Origin: Knufia peltigerae
Taxonomy: Eukaryota; Ascomycota; Eurotiomycetes; Chaetothyriales; Trichomeriaceae
NCBI GenBank assembly: GCA_030247855.1
Contig: JAPDRN010000217.1
Coordinates: forward strand, 1-33,226
Direction: 5' to 3'
DNA length: 33,226 nucleotides
Made by a program: the position numbers and the translations under genes. This document shows positions 8,079 through 15,988 of this stretch, piece by piece. Every line of letters starts with the position of its first letter. Position 1 is the stretch's first letter. The notes below the pieces were generated by a model. It was not told where the DNA came from, did not search any database, and worked only from the letters and a program-made list of their open reading frames with translations.

Positions 8079-9340
8079 CCCTGGCATCACTGGCATTGCC
8101 ATCGTTGGCGCTGGCCTGCGACGGCGGCGCCTGTACCGCGGTTGGCGATGGCCAGTTGCAGTGGGATGCATCGCTGCGCCTGCGTGGCATGTACTACGAC
8201 CCGACCCGGTTCGGCGTCGGTGGCGGCGAGGATGGCTACGGCCTGCTGCGTGCGCTGGCGTCGGCCACCTTCGCCCGCGATGACTGGCAGGCGAAGCTGC
8301 AGCTGGGTGCACATGCCGAGCGCGGCAAGGCCGGCGGTCCAGGTCGTACCGATCGCGGTGCGTTGGACGTACAGCAGGCGTACTGGCGGTTGGCCGGCGC
8401 TGGCATGCACGTGCAGCTGGGCAGGCAGGAAGCGGGCTATGGCAGCTCGCGCCTGCTGTCGGTGCGCGATGGGCCGAACATCCGCTTGGCCTTCGACGGT
8501 GCGCGGGTGGGGTGGCAGGGCCGGCTGGGCGCGCTGGACCTGATGGCGTTGCGTCCGGTCGAGAACCGTCCCGGGGCGTTCGATGACCGCGGTGAGCACG
8601 GTGCACACCTGATCGGTGTCTATGCGACGACGGCGCAGCGCACAGGCGGCAGCCAGTGGGATCTCTATCTGCTGGACTACCGTCGCGAGGGCGCGCGCTT
8701 CGCCGCAGGCAGCGGAATTGAGCGGCGGCAGACCCTGGGCGCGCGCTGGTTCGGTCAATCCGGTGCGCTGGACTGGAACACCGAACTGGTGGTGCAGGGC
8801 GGTGAGCTGCGGGTCGTGAGCGGCGATCTGGACATCCGCGCGTGGACTTTCGCCACCGATACCGGCTGGCGTTGGGCAGAGTTGCCGCTGCAACCGCGCC
8901 TGGGCCTGAAGGCCGATATCGCCAGCGGCGATGGAGATCCGCGAGATGGTCGGCTCGGTACGTTCAATGCACTGTTTCCCAAGTCCGCCTATTTCAGCGA
9001 AGCCAGCCTGTTGGCGCCGGCCAACCTGATGGATCTGCAACCGACACTGGCGCTGCGCCTGCATGACGCGGTGACCACCGAGCTGGGTGTACAGCTGGCC
9101 TGGAAGCAGCGGCGCGCCGATGCGGTCTACACCACGCCGGCACCGTTGGCAGCGCTGCCCGGCAGTGCCGGTGGCGCACGCCGTATCGGTACCCAGTACA
9201 AATCCGAAACCCGCTGGCAGGTCAATGACCGCTGGCAATGGCAGCTGCAGCTGGCCTGGGTCGACGCGGGCCCTGCACTGAAGCAGGCCGGTGGCCAGGA
9301 CACGCTGTTTGCCTCAATCGTTGGAGCATGGCAATGGTGA
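8057..9340 (+). CDS. Outer-membrane channel, alginate-export (AlgE-like) family
   Basis: A 427-residue outer-membrane beta-barrel protein. Residues 1 to about 20 are a signal peptide (LTLASLALPSLALA). The rest alternates short amphipathic strands, ends in an aromatic residue (AWQW), and has the Alginate_exp pattern DVQQAYWRLAGAGMHVQLGRQEAGYGSSRLL, cut here by family knowledge into the RDGPNIRLAFDGAR segment that follows. Such channels pass diverse small anionic or hydrophobic molecules, so alginate itself need not be the substrate. The start overlaps the amidohydrolase gene by 22 bp. It probably lets the operon's substrate or product cross the outer membrane. Confidence 0.88.
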   Translation: MFVLRVLTLASLALPSLALACDGGACTAVGDGQLQWDASLRLRGMYYDPTRFGVGGGEDGYGLLRALASATFARDDWQAKLQLGAHAERGKAGGPGRTDRGALDVQQAYWRLAGAGMHVQLGRQEAGYGSSRLLSVRDGPNIRLAFDGARVGWQGRLGALDLMALRPVENRPGAFDDRGEHGAHLIGVYATTAQRTGGSQWDLYLLDYRREGARFAAGSGIERRQTLGARWFGQSGALDWNTELVVQGGELRVVSGDLDIRAWTFATDTGWRWAELPLQPRLGLKADIASGDGDPRDGRLGTFNALFPKSAYFSEASLLAPANLMDLQPTLALRLHDAVTTELGVQLAWKQRRADAVYTTPAPLAALPGSAGGARRIGTQYKSETRWQVNDRWQWQLQLAWVDAGPALKQAGGQDTLFASIVGAWQW

Positions 9341-10980
9341 ACGCATCCGCGTCACAACACTCCCCGCAGGCCGATGGCGCCTGGTCGCCGCTGAAGATCC
9401 GCATGTTCCGTTCGATCTGGCTGGCGATCCTGGCCAGCAACATCGGTACCTGGGTCAACGACGTGGCTGCGGCCTGGGTGATGGCTGAACGCACCGGCTC
9501 GGCGTTGATGGTGGCACTGGTGCAGTCGGCAACCACGGTGCCGATCGTGCTGCTGGCGCTGGCTGCGGGCACCCTGGCCGATATTGTGGACCGCCGGAAA
9601 TACCTGCTGTTCACCCAGGGCTGGATGCTGCTGGTGGCGGCAGCGACGGCGGTGCTTACGGCGATGGACCTGCTGACACCACAGCTGCTGGTGCTGCTGA
9701 CCTTCTGCATGGGCTGCGGCGCGGCGATGGCGATGCCGGCGCAGGCCGCGATCGTCTCCGAGCTGGTGCCGCAACCGATGTTGGCTTCGGCGGTGGCACT
9801 CAACTCCATCGGCATCAACATCGCGCGTTCGATCGGCCCAGCCATCGGCGGCGTGATCGTGGCCCAGCTGGGTGCGGTGTGGGCCTTCGGCTTCAACGCC
9901 GTCACCTTTGCGGCAATGTTGTTCGTGGTGTGGGGCTGGAAGCGTGATCCGAAGGCGTCCAGCTTGCCTCCGGAAGGGTTCGGTGCCGGGCTGAAGGCGG
10001 GCCTGCGCTATGCCAGCCGTGCCGGACGGCTGCAGGCGGTATTGATCAAATCGGCCGGCTTTTTCTTCTTTGCCGCAGCGATGAACGCGATGCTGCCCGT
10101 GGTGGTGCGCGGACAGATGCAGGGTGGGGCGGGGCAGTACGGCGTGCTGCTGGGTTGCATCGGTATCGGTGCGGTGGGCGGTGCGCTGCTGCTGCCGAAG
10201 CTGCGGGCCAGGCTCGACCGTGATCTGCTGGTGCTGCTGGCCACCTTGTCCCTGGCTGCAAGCCTGGCCGGCCTGGCGCTGACCCGTAGCGGGTACGTGT
10301 TGCCGCTGGTGATGCTGGTCAATGGCTTTGCCTGGATCACCGTGCTGTCTTCGTTGCAGATCGCAGCTCAGACAGCGGTGCCGGCCTGGGTGAGAGCACG
10401 GGCGCTTGCCCTGTACATCATGGTGTTTTCGGCCGGCATGGCGGCGGGTGGCCTGAGCTGGGGCGCGCTGGCGCAGCGCACATCGCCGGAACTGGCATTG
10501 CTGGTAGCCGCAGCAGGCGCGGTCATCGGTGGTCTGCTGGTGTGGCGCGTGCGCATAGCCGGTTCCGAAGATCTGAACCTGAGTCCGGCCGGCCACTGGC
10601 CAGCGCCAGAGCTGTCGGTACCAGTGTCGAATGATCGTGGACCGGTGCTGGTGACCGTCGAATATCGTATCGATGCCGCCGATCGCGCCGCGTTCCAGGC
10701 GCAGATGCGCACGCTGGGGACGATCCGTCGACGCGATGGCGCCGTGGTCTGGGGCGTGGTCGAGGATGTGGCGACCCCGGGCATCCATTTGGAATATTTC
10801 GTGGCGGCGTCGTGGTTGGAGCACCTGCGCCAGCATGAGCGCATCACCGCCGACGACAAGGCGATCCAGGAGGCGCTGCGCGCGTTGCACCGCGGTGAGC
10901 GTGCCCCGGTGGTGCGTCATTTCGTCGGTGGCCATGATCCGCTGCCGGCGGCAGCGCTACATCACCACAGCGACATCTGA
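9334..10980 (+). CDS. MFS_3-family exporter with C-terminal alpha-beta domain
   Basis: A 548-residue inner-membrane transporter. Residues about 20-420 contain some twelve helices in the MFS_3 (EntS-like) pattern, opening with FRSIWLAILASNIGTWVNDVAAAWVM and the LADIVDRRK loop motif between helices 2 and 3. Residues about 435-535 are a soluble domain (VTVEYRIDAADRAAFQAQM, later WLEHLRQHERIT) resembling an antibiotic-biosynthesis-monooxygenase-like ferredoxin fold, common as a tail in this transporter group. The ATG at 9334 is preferred: GGAG lies seven bases upstream and it overlaps the channel gene's stop; an ATG at 9328 is too close to that site. It probably exports a product of the operon or a related toxic compound. 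Confidence 0.92.
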   Translation: MVNASASQHSPQADGAWSPLKIRMFRSIWLAILASNIGTWVNDVAAAWVMAERTGSALMVALVQSATTVPIVLLALAAGTLADIVDRRKYLLFTQGWMLLVAAATAVLTAMDLLTPQLLVLLTFCMGCGAAMAMPAQAAIVSELVPQPMLASAVALNSIGINIARSIGPAIGGVIVAQLGAVWAFGFNAVTFAAMLFVVWGWKRDPKASSLPPEGFGAGLKAGLRYASRAGRLQAVLIKSAGFFFFAAAMNAMLPVVVRGQMQGGAGQYGVLLGCIGIGAVGGALLLPKLRARLDRDLLVLLATLSLAASLAGLALTRSGYVLPLVMLVNGFAWITVLSSLQIAAQTAVPAWVRARALALYIMVFSAGMAAGGLSWGALAQRTSPELALLVAAAGAVIGGLLVWRVRIAGSEDLNLSPAGHWPAPELSVPVSNDRGPVLVTVEYRIDAADRAAFQAQMRTLGTIRRRDGAVVWGVVEDVATPGIHLEYFVAASWLEHLRQHERITADDKAIQEALRALHRGERAPVVRHFVGGHDPLPAAALHHHSDI

Positions 10981-10990
10981 TGGCCCCGTG

Positions 10991-11066
10991 GTAGGGCCGG
11001 CCGCTGGCCGGCTGATCGCGACTTTGATCGAGGTTGATGGGGTTGCCGGCCAGCGGCCGGCACTAC
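10991..11066. repeat. Pair of SMAG/REP palindromes in inverted orientation
   Basis: Two GTAG-ended palindromes face each other. The first is GTAG at 10991-10994 with GCCGGCC-GCT-GGCCGGC (10996-11012). The second is GCCGGCC-AGC-GGCCGGC (11045-11061) with CTAC (11063-11066). This is the typical dimer of the SMAG family in Stenotrophomonas. Placed between two convergent genes, it probably folds in both transcripts and may end them. Confidence 0.85.
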
Positions 11067-11073
11067 CGCAGGA

Positions 11074-11097
11074 GCGGCGGCGCCGGAGCGCCGCCGC
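11074..11097. terminator. GC hairpin after the alpha/beta hydrolase gene
   Basis: GCGGCGGCGC, CGGA loop, GCGCCGCCGC: a perfect 10-bp stem 7 bp beyond the hydrolase stop on the minus strand. It lacks a T-run, so it is a weak or 3'-stabilising terminator at best. Confidence 0.5.
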
Positions 11098-11103
11098 GAT
11101 AGC

Positions 11104-11928
11104 TCATTTACGTGCGAACGCCAGCAGGTCGGCGTTGAACTGATCGGCATGGGTCAGGGTGAGGCCGTGCGGTGCACCGGCGTACACCTTCAGTTCGGCG
11201 TTGCCGATGATCTGCGAAGACAGCTTGGCCGAGGCGTCGAACAGCACGATCTGGTCATCATCGCCGTGTACCACCAGGGCCGGCACGTCGATCTTCTTCA
11301 GGTCGTCGGTGTAGTCCACTTCCGAGAACTCGTGGATGCAGTCGTACTGGCCCTTCACACCGCCCAGCATGCCCTGCAGCCAGAACGAATCACGCATGCC
11401 CTCGGTGACGCTGTTGCCATCACGATTGGCCCCGAAGAACGGCGTGGCCAAGTCCTTGAAGAACTGCGAACGGTCGCCGCTGGTGCCTTTGCGGATGCCG
11501 TCGAAGACCTCCAGCGGAGTGCCGGCCGGATTGCTGGCGGTCTTCAGCATCAACGGTGGAACCGCGCCGACCAGCACCACCTTGGCCACGCGCGTGCTGC
11601 CGTGGCGGCCGATGTAGTGAGCCACTTCGCCACCGCCAGTGGAATGGCCGACCAGGATCGCGTCCTTCACGTCCAGGGCATCCAGAACGGCAGCGAGGTC
11701 GTCGGCGTAGGTGTCCATGTTGTTGCCGTCCCAGGTCTGGCTGGAGCGGCCATGGCTGCGGCGATCGTGGGCGATCACCCTGTAGCCGTTCTGGCCCATG
11801 AACAGCATCTGCGGGTCCCAGGCGTCGGACGACAACGGCCAGCCATGGGCGAATACGACAGGCTGACCGGTGCCCCAGTCCTTGTAGAAGATGCGGGCGC
11901 CATCGTTGACGGTCACGAAATTGCTCAT
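11104..11928 (-). CDS. Alpha/beta hydrolase, non-heme chloroperoxidase-like
   Basis: A 274-residue cytoplasmic serine hydrolase. The nucleophile is S96 in GHSTGGG, the acid is probably D225 (HGDDDQIV), and the base is H254 (GAPHGLTLTHADQF). The oxyanion motif is HGWPLSSDAW. The extended pattern HDRRSHGRSSQTWDGNNMD is typical of the cofactor-free bromo- and chloroperoxidase or arylesterase group. These enzymes hydrolyse small esters and can make peracids; haloperoxidase activity is usually a side reaction. The start at 11928 has AAGGAA upstream on the minus strand. Further in-frame codons upstream do not look like protein. It stands alone, facing a divergent DUF4124 gene. Confidence 0.93.
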   Translation of the reverse strand: MSNFVTVNDGARIFYKDWGTGQPVVFAHGWPLSSDAWDPQMLFMGQNGYRVIAHDRRSHGRSSQTWDGNNMDTYADDLAAVLDALDVKDAILVGHSTGGGEVAHYIGRHGSTRVAKVVLVGAVPPLMLKTASNPAGTPLEVFDGIRKGTSGDRSQFFKDLATPFFGANRDGNSVTEGMRDSFWLQGMLGGVKGQYDCIHEFSEVDYTDDLKKIDVPALVVHGDDDQIVLFDASAKLSSQIIGNAELKVYAGAPHGLTLTHADQFNADLLAFARK

Positions 11929-11958
11929 TGCAGGTTCCTTGGCGGAAGGGAGGGAAGA

Positions 11959-11978
11959 CGCCGGCGGGTTCGCCGGCG
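11959..11978 (-). promoter_or_regulatory. Hairpin in the hydrolase leader
   Basis: CGCCGGCG, GGTT loop, CGCCGGCG forms an 8-bp stem about 30 nt before the hydrolase start codon on the minus strand. It may affect transcript stability. No known regulatory RNA was recognised. Confidence 0.3.
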
Positions 11979-12120
11979 CCTGCGGCAGTACAGCGCACGA
12001 TGTGCCGCCTGCATTGCACGGCTGTGGCGGATTGATGTGTTCGTTGCGCTGACGCGACTCGCTCTGGCGGCAGGCCCGTACTGATGGCAACCATGGCCAT
12101 CGGACGCGCGAGGGCCAGCC

Positions 12121-12510
12121 ATGAAGATACCGAGATGGGGAGTGCTGCCCGGACTGCTGTGGGCCGTTGTCGCGGCGGCGCAGACCAACGTTTACAAGTG
12201 CACCGATGGTGGCCACCCGGTCTATCAGCAGACGCCCTGCCAGGGGCGGGCAGAGTGGCGCTGGGAAGTGCCTGCTGTGGAGTCGAAGGCGCGTGGACCG
12301 GCACCTTCAGTCATACAGCCTGCCCGCAGCGCAACCGTGCGGACGCCACGGCGCGGGCGCGCGCAGGGCGCACTGATATCGATCACGGCCGACTCGCAAG
12401 CCTGCCAGCGGGCGCGCCAGCAGCAGGTGAAGACGCTGGCCAAGCCGCGCAGGCTCGATTACCTGCAGCGCAGGCAGCTGGATGACGCGGTGCGCGAGGC
12501 CTGTCGTTGA
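12121..12510 (+). CDS. DUF4124 domain-containing secreted protein
   Basis: A 129-residue protein with an N-terminal signal peptide (residues 1-20, ending VVAAAQ). A DUF4124 motif follows at residues about 22-42: VYKCTDGGHPVYQQTPCQG, with two conserved Cys likely to form a periplasmic disulfide. The rest is basic and low in complexity, with a final Cys in REACR. A GAGGG ribosome site precedes the ATG. DUF4124 proteins are common in gamma-proteobacterial envelopes and have no established function. It is a single gene, convergent with the DUF2968 gene. Confidence 0.85.
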   Translation: MKIPRWGVLPGLLWAVVAAAQTNVYKCTDGGHPVYQQTPCQGRAEWRWEVPAVESKARGPAPSVIQPARSATVRTPRRGRAQGALISITADSQACQRARQQQVKTLAKPRRLDYLQRRQLDDAVREACR

Positions 12511-12521
12511 ATACAACGAAA

Positions 12522-12543
12522 AACGGCACCCGAAGGCGCCGTT
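12522..12543 (-). terminator. Rho-independent terminator of the DUF2968 gene
   Basis: AACGGC (12522-12527) pairs with GCCGTT (12538-12543), with an inner CC/GG pair around a CGAA loop. On the minus strand the stem is followed by a run of five T, the standard intrinsic terminator form. It may also act on the converging DUF4124 transcript. Confidence 0.75.
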
Positions 12544-12565
12544 CTGGTCTGCAGCTGGGTAAGCC

Positions 12566-13270
12566 TCAGCGGCCGTCGCTGGCGGCGGCCGGCACCGCTG
12601 CCGCATCCGGCTTGGGCAGGCTCAGCTCCGGGTTGCCCTGTTCGGCCTGCAGGATCTGGATCCGGCGCTGCAGCGCATCGAGCTGGCTGTTGGTGCTCTG
12701 CACGTCGGTGCTCAGGCTGACCGCCTGTTGCTGCGCCTGCTGCAGCGCTGCGCTGACCTGCGCCGACTGCGCCTGCTGCTGTTCCATTTCCTGCTGCAGG
12801 GTACGCAGGCGTTCTTCGTTGTAGGCCACCAGCCGCTCGGTGTAGCGCTTGCCGGCTTCCAGCCGGGTGGTGTCGATGTAGACCTGCGCCAGCTGTTCGG
12901 ACTGCTGCGCGAAGGTGCGGTAGACACGCTCGGCGTTGTCGACGGCATCGGTCTTGATCACCCGCCAGAAATTCTTTTCCTGGAACAGGGCCACGTAGTA
13001 GGTCAGGGTGTTGGCGTTGAACAGCAGGCTGGCGCCGTAGTTGCCGTTGTAGGTGGTACGCAGCTCGGTGAGTTGCTGCGAATCCATCAACTGCTTGAGT
13101 TCGTCGACGGTGTTGCGTACCACCGGTGCGGCCTTGGCCGGGTCGACCGTGGCAGCGCGATCACCACGTGCGGCCAGCGCCGACGGCGCCACCGCGATCA
13201 TGGCCATGGCCAGCAGTGCTGCGCCGCGCGGATGCCGGGCGAAGACGGTGCCCCCTGAAGTTTCTCGCAT
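12566..13270 (-). CDS. DUF2968 domain-containing periplasmic protein
   Basis: A 234-residue protein. Residues 1 to about 35 form a long signal peptide (LLAMAMIAVAPSALA). The DUF2968 region follows: VDELKQLMDSQQLTELRTTYN, then NGNYGASLLFNANTLTYYVALFQ. Residues about 130-215 are a Gln- and Leu-rich coiled coil, and the tail is Ala/Pro-rich. Function is unknown; the coiled coil suggests self-assembly or a scaffold in the envelope. The ATG at 13270 was chosen because it opens a clean signal peptide; an upstream in-frame start at 13354 adds non-hydrophobic residues. It lies 100 nt downstream of tadG on the same strand, after a GC hairpin, so it is probably a separate unit. Confidence 0.85.
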   Translation of the reverse strand: MRETSGGTVFARHPRGAALLAMAMIAVAPSALAARGDRAATVDPAKAAPVVRNTVDELKQLMDSQQLTELRTTYNGNYGASLLFNANTLTYYVALFQEKNFWRVIKTDAVDNAERVYRTFAQQSEQLAQVYIDTTRLEAGKRYTERLVAYNEERLRTLQQEMEQQQAQSAQVSAALQQAQQQAVSLSTDVQSTNSQLDALQRRIQILQAEQGNPELSLPKPDAAAVPAAASDGR

Positions 13271-13353
13271 GTCTAGACCATCCACGGATGTAGTGTGGGT
13301 TGAGTTGAAAGTGGTTCCCCGCCGCGAGTCTAGCATGGGCACCGACGCCGCCA

Positions 13354-13371
13354 ACCCGCGCCCGCGCGGGT
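13354..13371 (-). terminator. GC hairpin at the end of the Tad operon
   Basis: ACCCGCGC and GCGCGGGT arms lie immediately after the tadG stop on the minus strand. The stem is strong but has no T-run. It could end the long pilus transcript or protect its 3' end. Confidence 0.4.
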
Positions 13372-15524
13372 CAGAAGACCAGCTGCGCCGAGCTGCACTG
13401 GATCGACTGCATGCTGATATCGGTCCGGCCCAGTTCCAGCCCGAGCAGGCTGGCCAGGGTGTTGGTCAGCAGGGTGCCGACGCTGTTGAGCACCGGCTTG
13501 AGCGCGGCCAGCACCGGATTCAGCAGCGCGCACAACAGGCCGCTGCAGGTCACGTTGTTGCCCGGAGTGGTTACCCCGCCACCATTCTGGCCATCGAGGA
13601 ACCCGGCCGGGGCGGTCTGGATGTAGGACGCCAGGTTGTTGCGGATGCAGCCGTTGTAATTGGCCAGATTGCCGATGAGGCTGTCGCAGCGGTTGATCAG
13701 CAGGCCGCCCAGCAGCGCACCCAGCGCGCCATCCAGCACCCCCAGCCCCTGCCCGGTGACGGTCACCTTCAGTCCATCCCAGACCGAGCCGTCGCGGTGG
13801 CAGGTAACCAGGTTCAACAGGCCGCAGGCATAGGGCACGCCGTTGGTCACCGTCCAGTCGTTCAAGGGGGTGAGCTGCTGGGCGGGGTCGCCGTCACGCA
13901 GGAATGGAATGATCTTGTTGATGTCATAGCGCCCCCCCGTGGGATAGGCAGCCGCCAGGTAGCGATCGGCCAATGCCTTGGCGGTATCGCTTGCGCTCAT
14001 GCCCTTGGATGAGGGAGTCAGCATGTTCGACAGCACGCGCAGCAGTTCGTTGACCAGATCGGACACGGCGGTGCCGACGGCCAGCGGATTGATCCGGGTC
14101 GAGCCGGTCTGGCCGGCAGCCAGGGTCAGGCTCTGCGTGCTGGTCAGCGCCGGCAGGGTGATCCTGTCGTTGATCAAGGGTTGACCCAGCAGCTTCAACA
14201 ACTGCTCGTTCTGCAGGGTCGCGTCACAGACGTTGCTCTTGGAGAAACGATCGGCCGCATTGACCTTGCCGACGCAGGCACGCAGCACCGAGGAATCGAC
14301 CTGGACGGTGGCCGTGGGTGGCGCCGCGCCACACTGGATACTGGTCAATGTTCCCATCGCATTGGCCACATCCACGTGCAGTGGCAGATGCAGCCGGGTG
14401 CCGAGCAGGTTCAGCAGCGGACCGATCGCGAACAGGCGGTCGCTGTCGACGTCCACCATCAGCCGCACCTGCGCGTTGTACGCGCGTGCGCCGACACCGC
14501 CGATGGCGATCGACGGCGGCTCAACCACGCCGGCCTTGACGTCGATGCCCAGCAGGTTCAAGCCCTGCACCTGCACGCCATTGCCATCGTTGGCGATGGA
14601 GATCGCGGCGGTGACAAGATCCAGCACATTGACCCGCGATTCCAATGCGCTGCCGATGGTGCCGTCCGGCGAGATCACCTGCGCGAACAGACCGCCGCCG
14701 CCGTTCTGGCTGCCCAGAAGAATATTGAGCTGGTTGATGTCCAGCCGGGTGCCGACCAGGTTGGACAACGCCTGCAGCTGCACGCCGACGGCGGTCTCGC
14801 GGCCGATTACCGTGGCAGTGGCATTGACCAGCTGTGCCAGCGAGATGCGATTGATCGACAGCAGCCTGTTGAAGTCGGCCACGCTGAGGTCAGCGGTGAC
14901 CGGAATGCCGAGTGCCGCCAGCAGCCCCGATGGAGTGATGGTCGCCTGCGCCAAACCGTCGTAGGACAGCACCGTCGCGTTGGTGACGTCCAGGCCGACC
15001 AGGCGGAGGGTCGCCATCAAGGGTGAGTTGCCATTGGTGCGCAGCAGCTGCGAACCCACCGCGAACACTGCAGTGGGTTCCGAGCGCTTGGCCACGGCCT
15101 GCACGCGCAGGGTGGGCAGCGTGCGGTTCTGGCCGAAGAACGGCAGCACGCCGCGTTCGGCAACGACGCGCACCGCATTGCGTGGATTGCTGGCGTCCAC
15201 GCTCGGGCTGAAGTGGTCCGCCGTTTCACGGCTGGCATTCCAGTTGCCGCACTCGATCTGCACCTGCCCACGGAAGCGGTTCTGCGCGAGAGCGCTCTGC
15301 CGGGCAGCACTGTTGTCGGCATTGCTGGCGTTGCACAGGTCCAGCCGTTGTGCGCCCGCCAGAGCAGCAAGATCGACTACTTTCTGTGCATCGCGCTTGG
15401 CCCAGAACAGGAAGCCGATCTCGACCAGGCCGAGCATTGCCAGCAACGCGATCATCACCAGCATCATGGTGACCGACATGCCGCCGCGCGGGCGACTGAA
15501 GCTGATGTGGCGTGCTCGGTTCAT
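13371..15524 (-). CDS. tadG: TadG-like pilus-assembly protein
   Basis: A 717-residue envelope protein and the last gene of the Tad locus. Residues 17-42 form one hydrophobic segment after a basic start, the TadE/G-like pattern (GMSVTMMLVMIALLAMLGLVEIGFLFWAKRDAQKVVDLAALAGAQ). The long remainder is extracytoplasmic, rich in Leu, Asn, Val and Gly, with scattered Cys (for example NRCDSLIGNLANYNGC). I see no von Willebrand MIDAS motif (DxSxS), which classic TadG proteins often have. GAGG precedes the start, and the DUF3613 gene ends 8 nt upstream. It may be a minor pseudopilin-like or anchoring component. Confidence 0.87.
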   Translation of the reverse strand: MNRARHISFSRPRGGMSVTMMLVMIALLAMLGLVEIGFLFWAKRDAQKVVDLAALAGAQRLDLCNASNADNSAARQSALAQNRFRGQVQIECGNWNASRETADHFSPSVDASNPRNAVRVVAERGVLPFFGQNRTLPTLRVQAVAKRSEPTAVFAVGSQLLRTNGNSPLMATLRLVGLDVTNATVLSYDGLAQATITPSGLLAALGIPVTADLSVADFNRLLSINRISLAQLVNATATVIGRETAVGVQLQALSNLVGTRLDINQLNILLGSQNGGGGLFAQVISPDGTIGSALESRVNVLDLVTAAISIANDGNGVQVQGLNLLGIDVKAGVVEPPSIAIGGVGARAYNAQVRLMVDVDSDRLFAIGPLLNLLGTRLHLPLHVDVANAMGTLTSIQCGAAPPTATVQVDSSVLRACVGKVNAADRFSKSNVCDATLQNEQLLKLLGQPLINDRITLPALTSTQSLTLAAGQTGSTRINPLAVGTAVSDLVNELLRVLSNMLTPSSKGMSASDTAKALADRYLAAAYPTGGRYDINKIIPFLRDGDPAQQLTPLNDWTVTNGVPYACGLLNLVTCHRDGSVWDGLKVTVTGQGLGVLDGALGALLGGLLINRCDSLIGNLANYNGCIRNNLASYIQTAPAGFLDGQNGGGVTTPGNNVTCSGLLCALLNPVLAALKPVLNSVGTLLTNTLASLLGLELGRTDISMQSIQCSSAQLVF

Positions 15525-15532
15525 GGCAGACC

Positions 15533-15988
15533 TCAGCGTCCGGATCGGGAGGATCCTGCGGACTTGGCGACGTCGGTTTCGAAGAATTGCGGGATGTCGT
15601 ACTGGAAGCTCTTCAGGTAACGCGCGTAGCTGGATGTAGCCTGGTCGCCGAGGATCGGCAGGCGGGCGCCGGCAACCTCGCCGGAAGCCTGCAGGCGGAA
15701 CAGGCTGCGAGCGGTGTCGCCGATCTGCGAGGTGTTGGGTCGCAGCGGCGTGCCACCGAAATCAGGCTTGGCTGCAGGGACTGCCGGAGTCGGTGGAGCC
15801 TGTTCCGGCGATACGTCCACGGTGGCCAGCGGCTCGCTGTGCAGGGGAGCGGCTTTCGACGCGGGCGCCGCACCACCCAGCATCTGCCCGGTCAACGGTG
15901 GCTGCGGCGTCTGCGCCTGCACAACCGCAGCAAAATACAAGCCGGCAAGCGTCGGCAGCAGGCAGCGGATCAGCGGTGTCGGGGTCAT
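15533..15988 (-). CDS. DUF3613 domain-containing protein of the Tad locus
   Basis: A 151-residue exported protein. It has a signal peptide (residues 1-25, ending VVQA), a Pro/Ala-rich linker, and a C-terminal DUF3613 motif (residues about 105-145: LPILGDQATSSYARYLKSF, then IPQFFET). The start overlaps the tadD stop (ATGA), so the two are probably coupled. DUF3613 genes recur in Tad-type loci of Xanthomonadaceae and Burkholderiales, which suggests an accessory assembly role, but no biochemical function is known to me. Confidence 0.85.
   Translation of the reverse strand: MTPTPLIRCLLPTLAGLYFAAVVQAQTPQPPLTGQMLGGAAPASKAAPLHSEPLATVDVSPEQAPPTPAVPAAKPDFGGTPLRPNTSQIGDTARSLFRLQASGEVAGARLPILGDQATSSYARYLKSFQYDIPQFFETDVAKSAGSSRSGR

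Noticed and set aside
9352..10935. 527-codon minus-strand frame opposite the MFS gene
   Set aside because: It mirrors transporter codons, with Gln/His/Arg-rich sequence and no ribosome site or domain.
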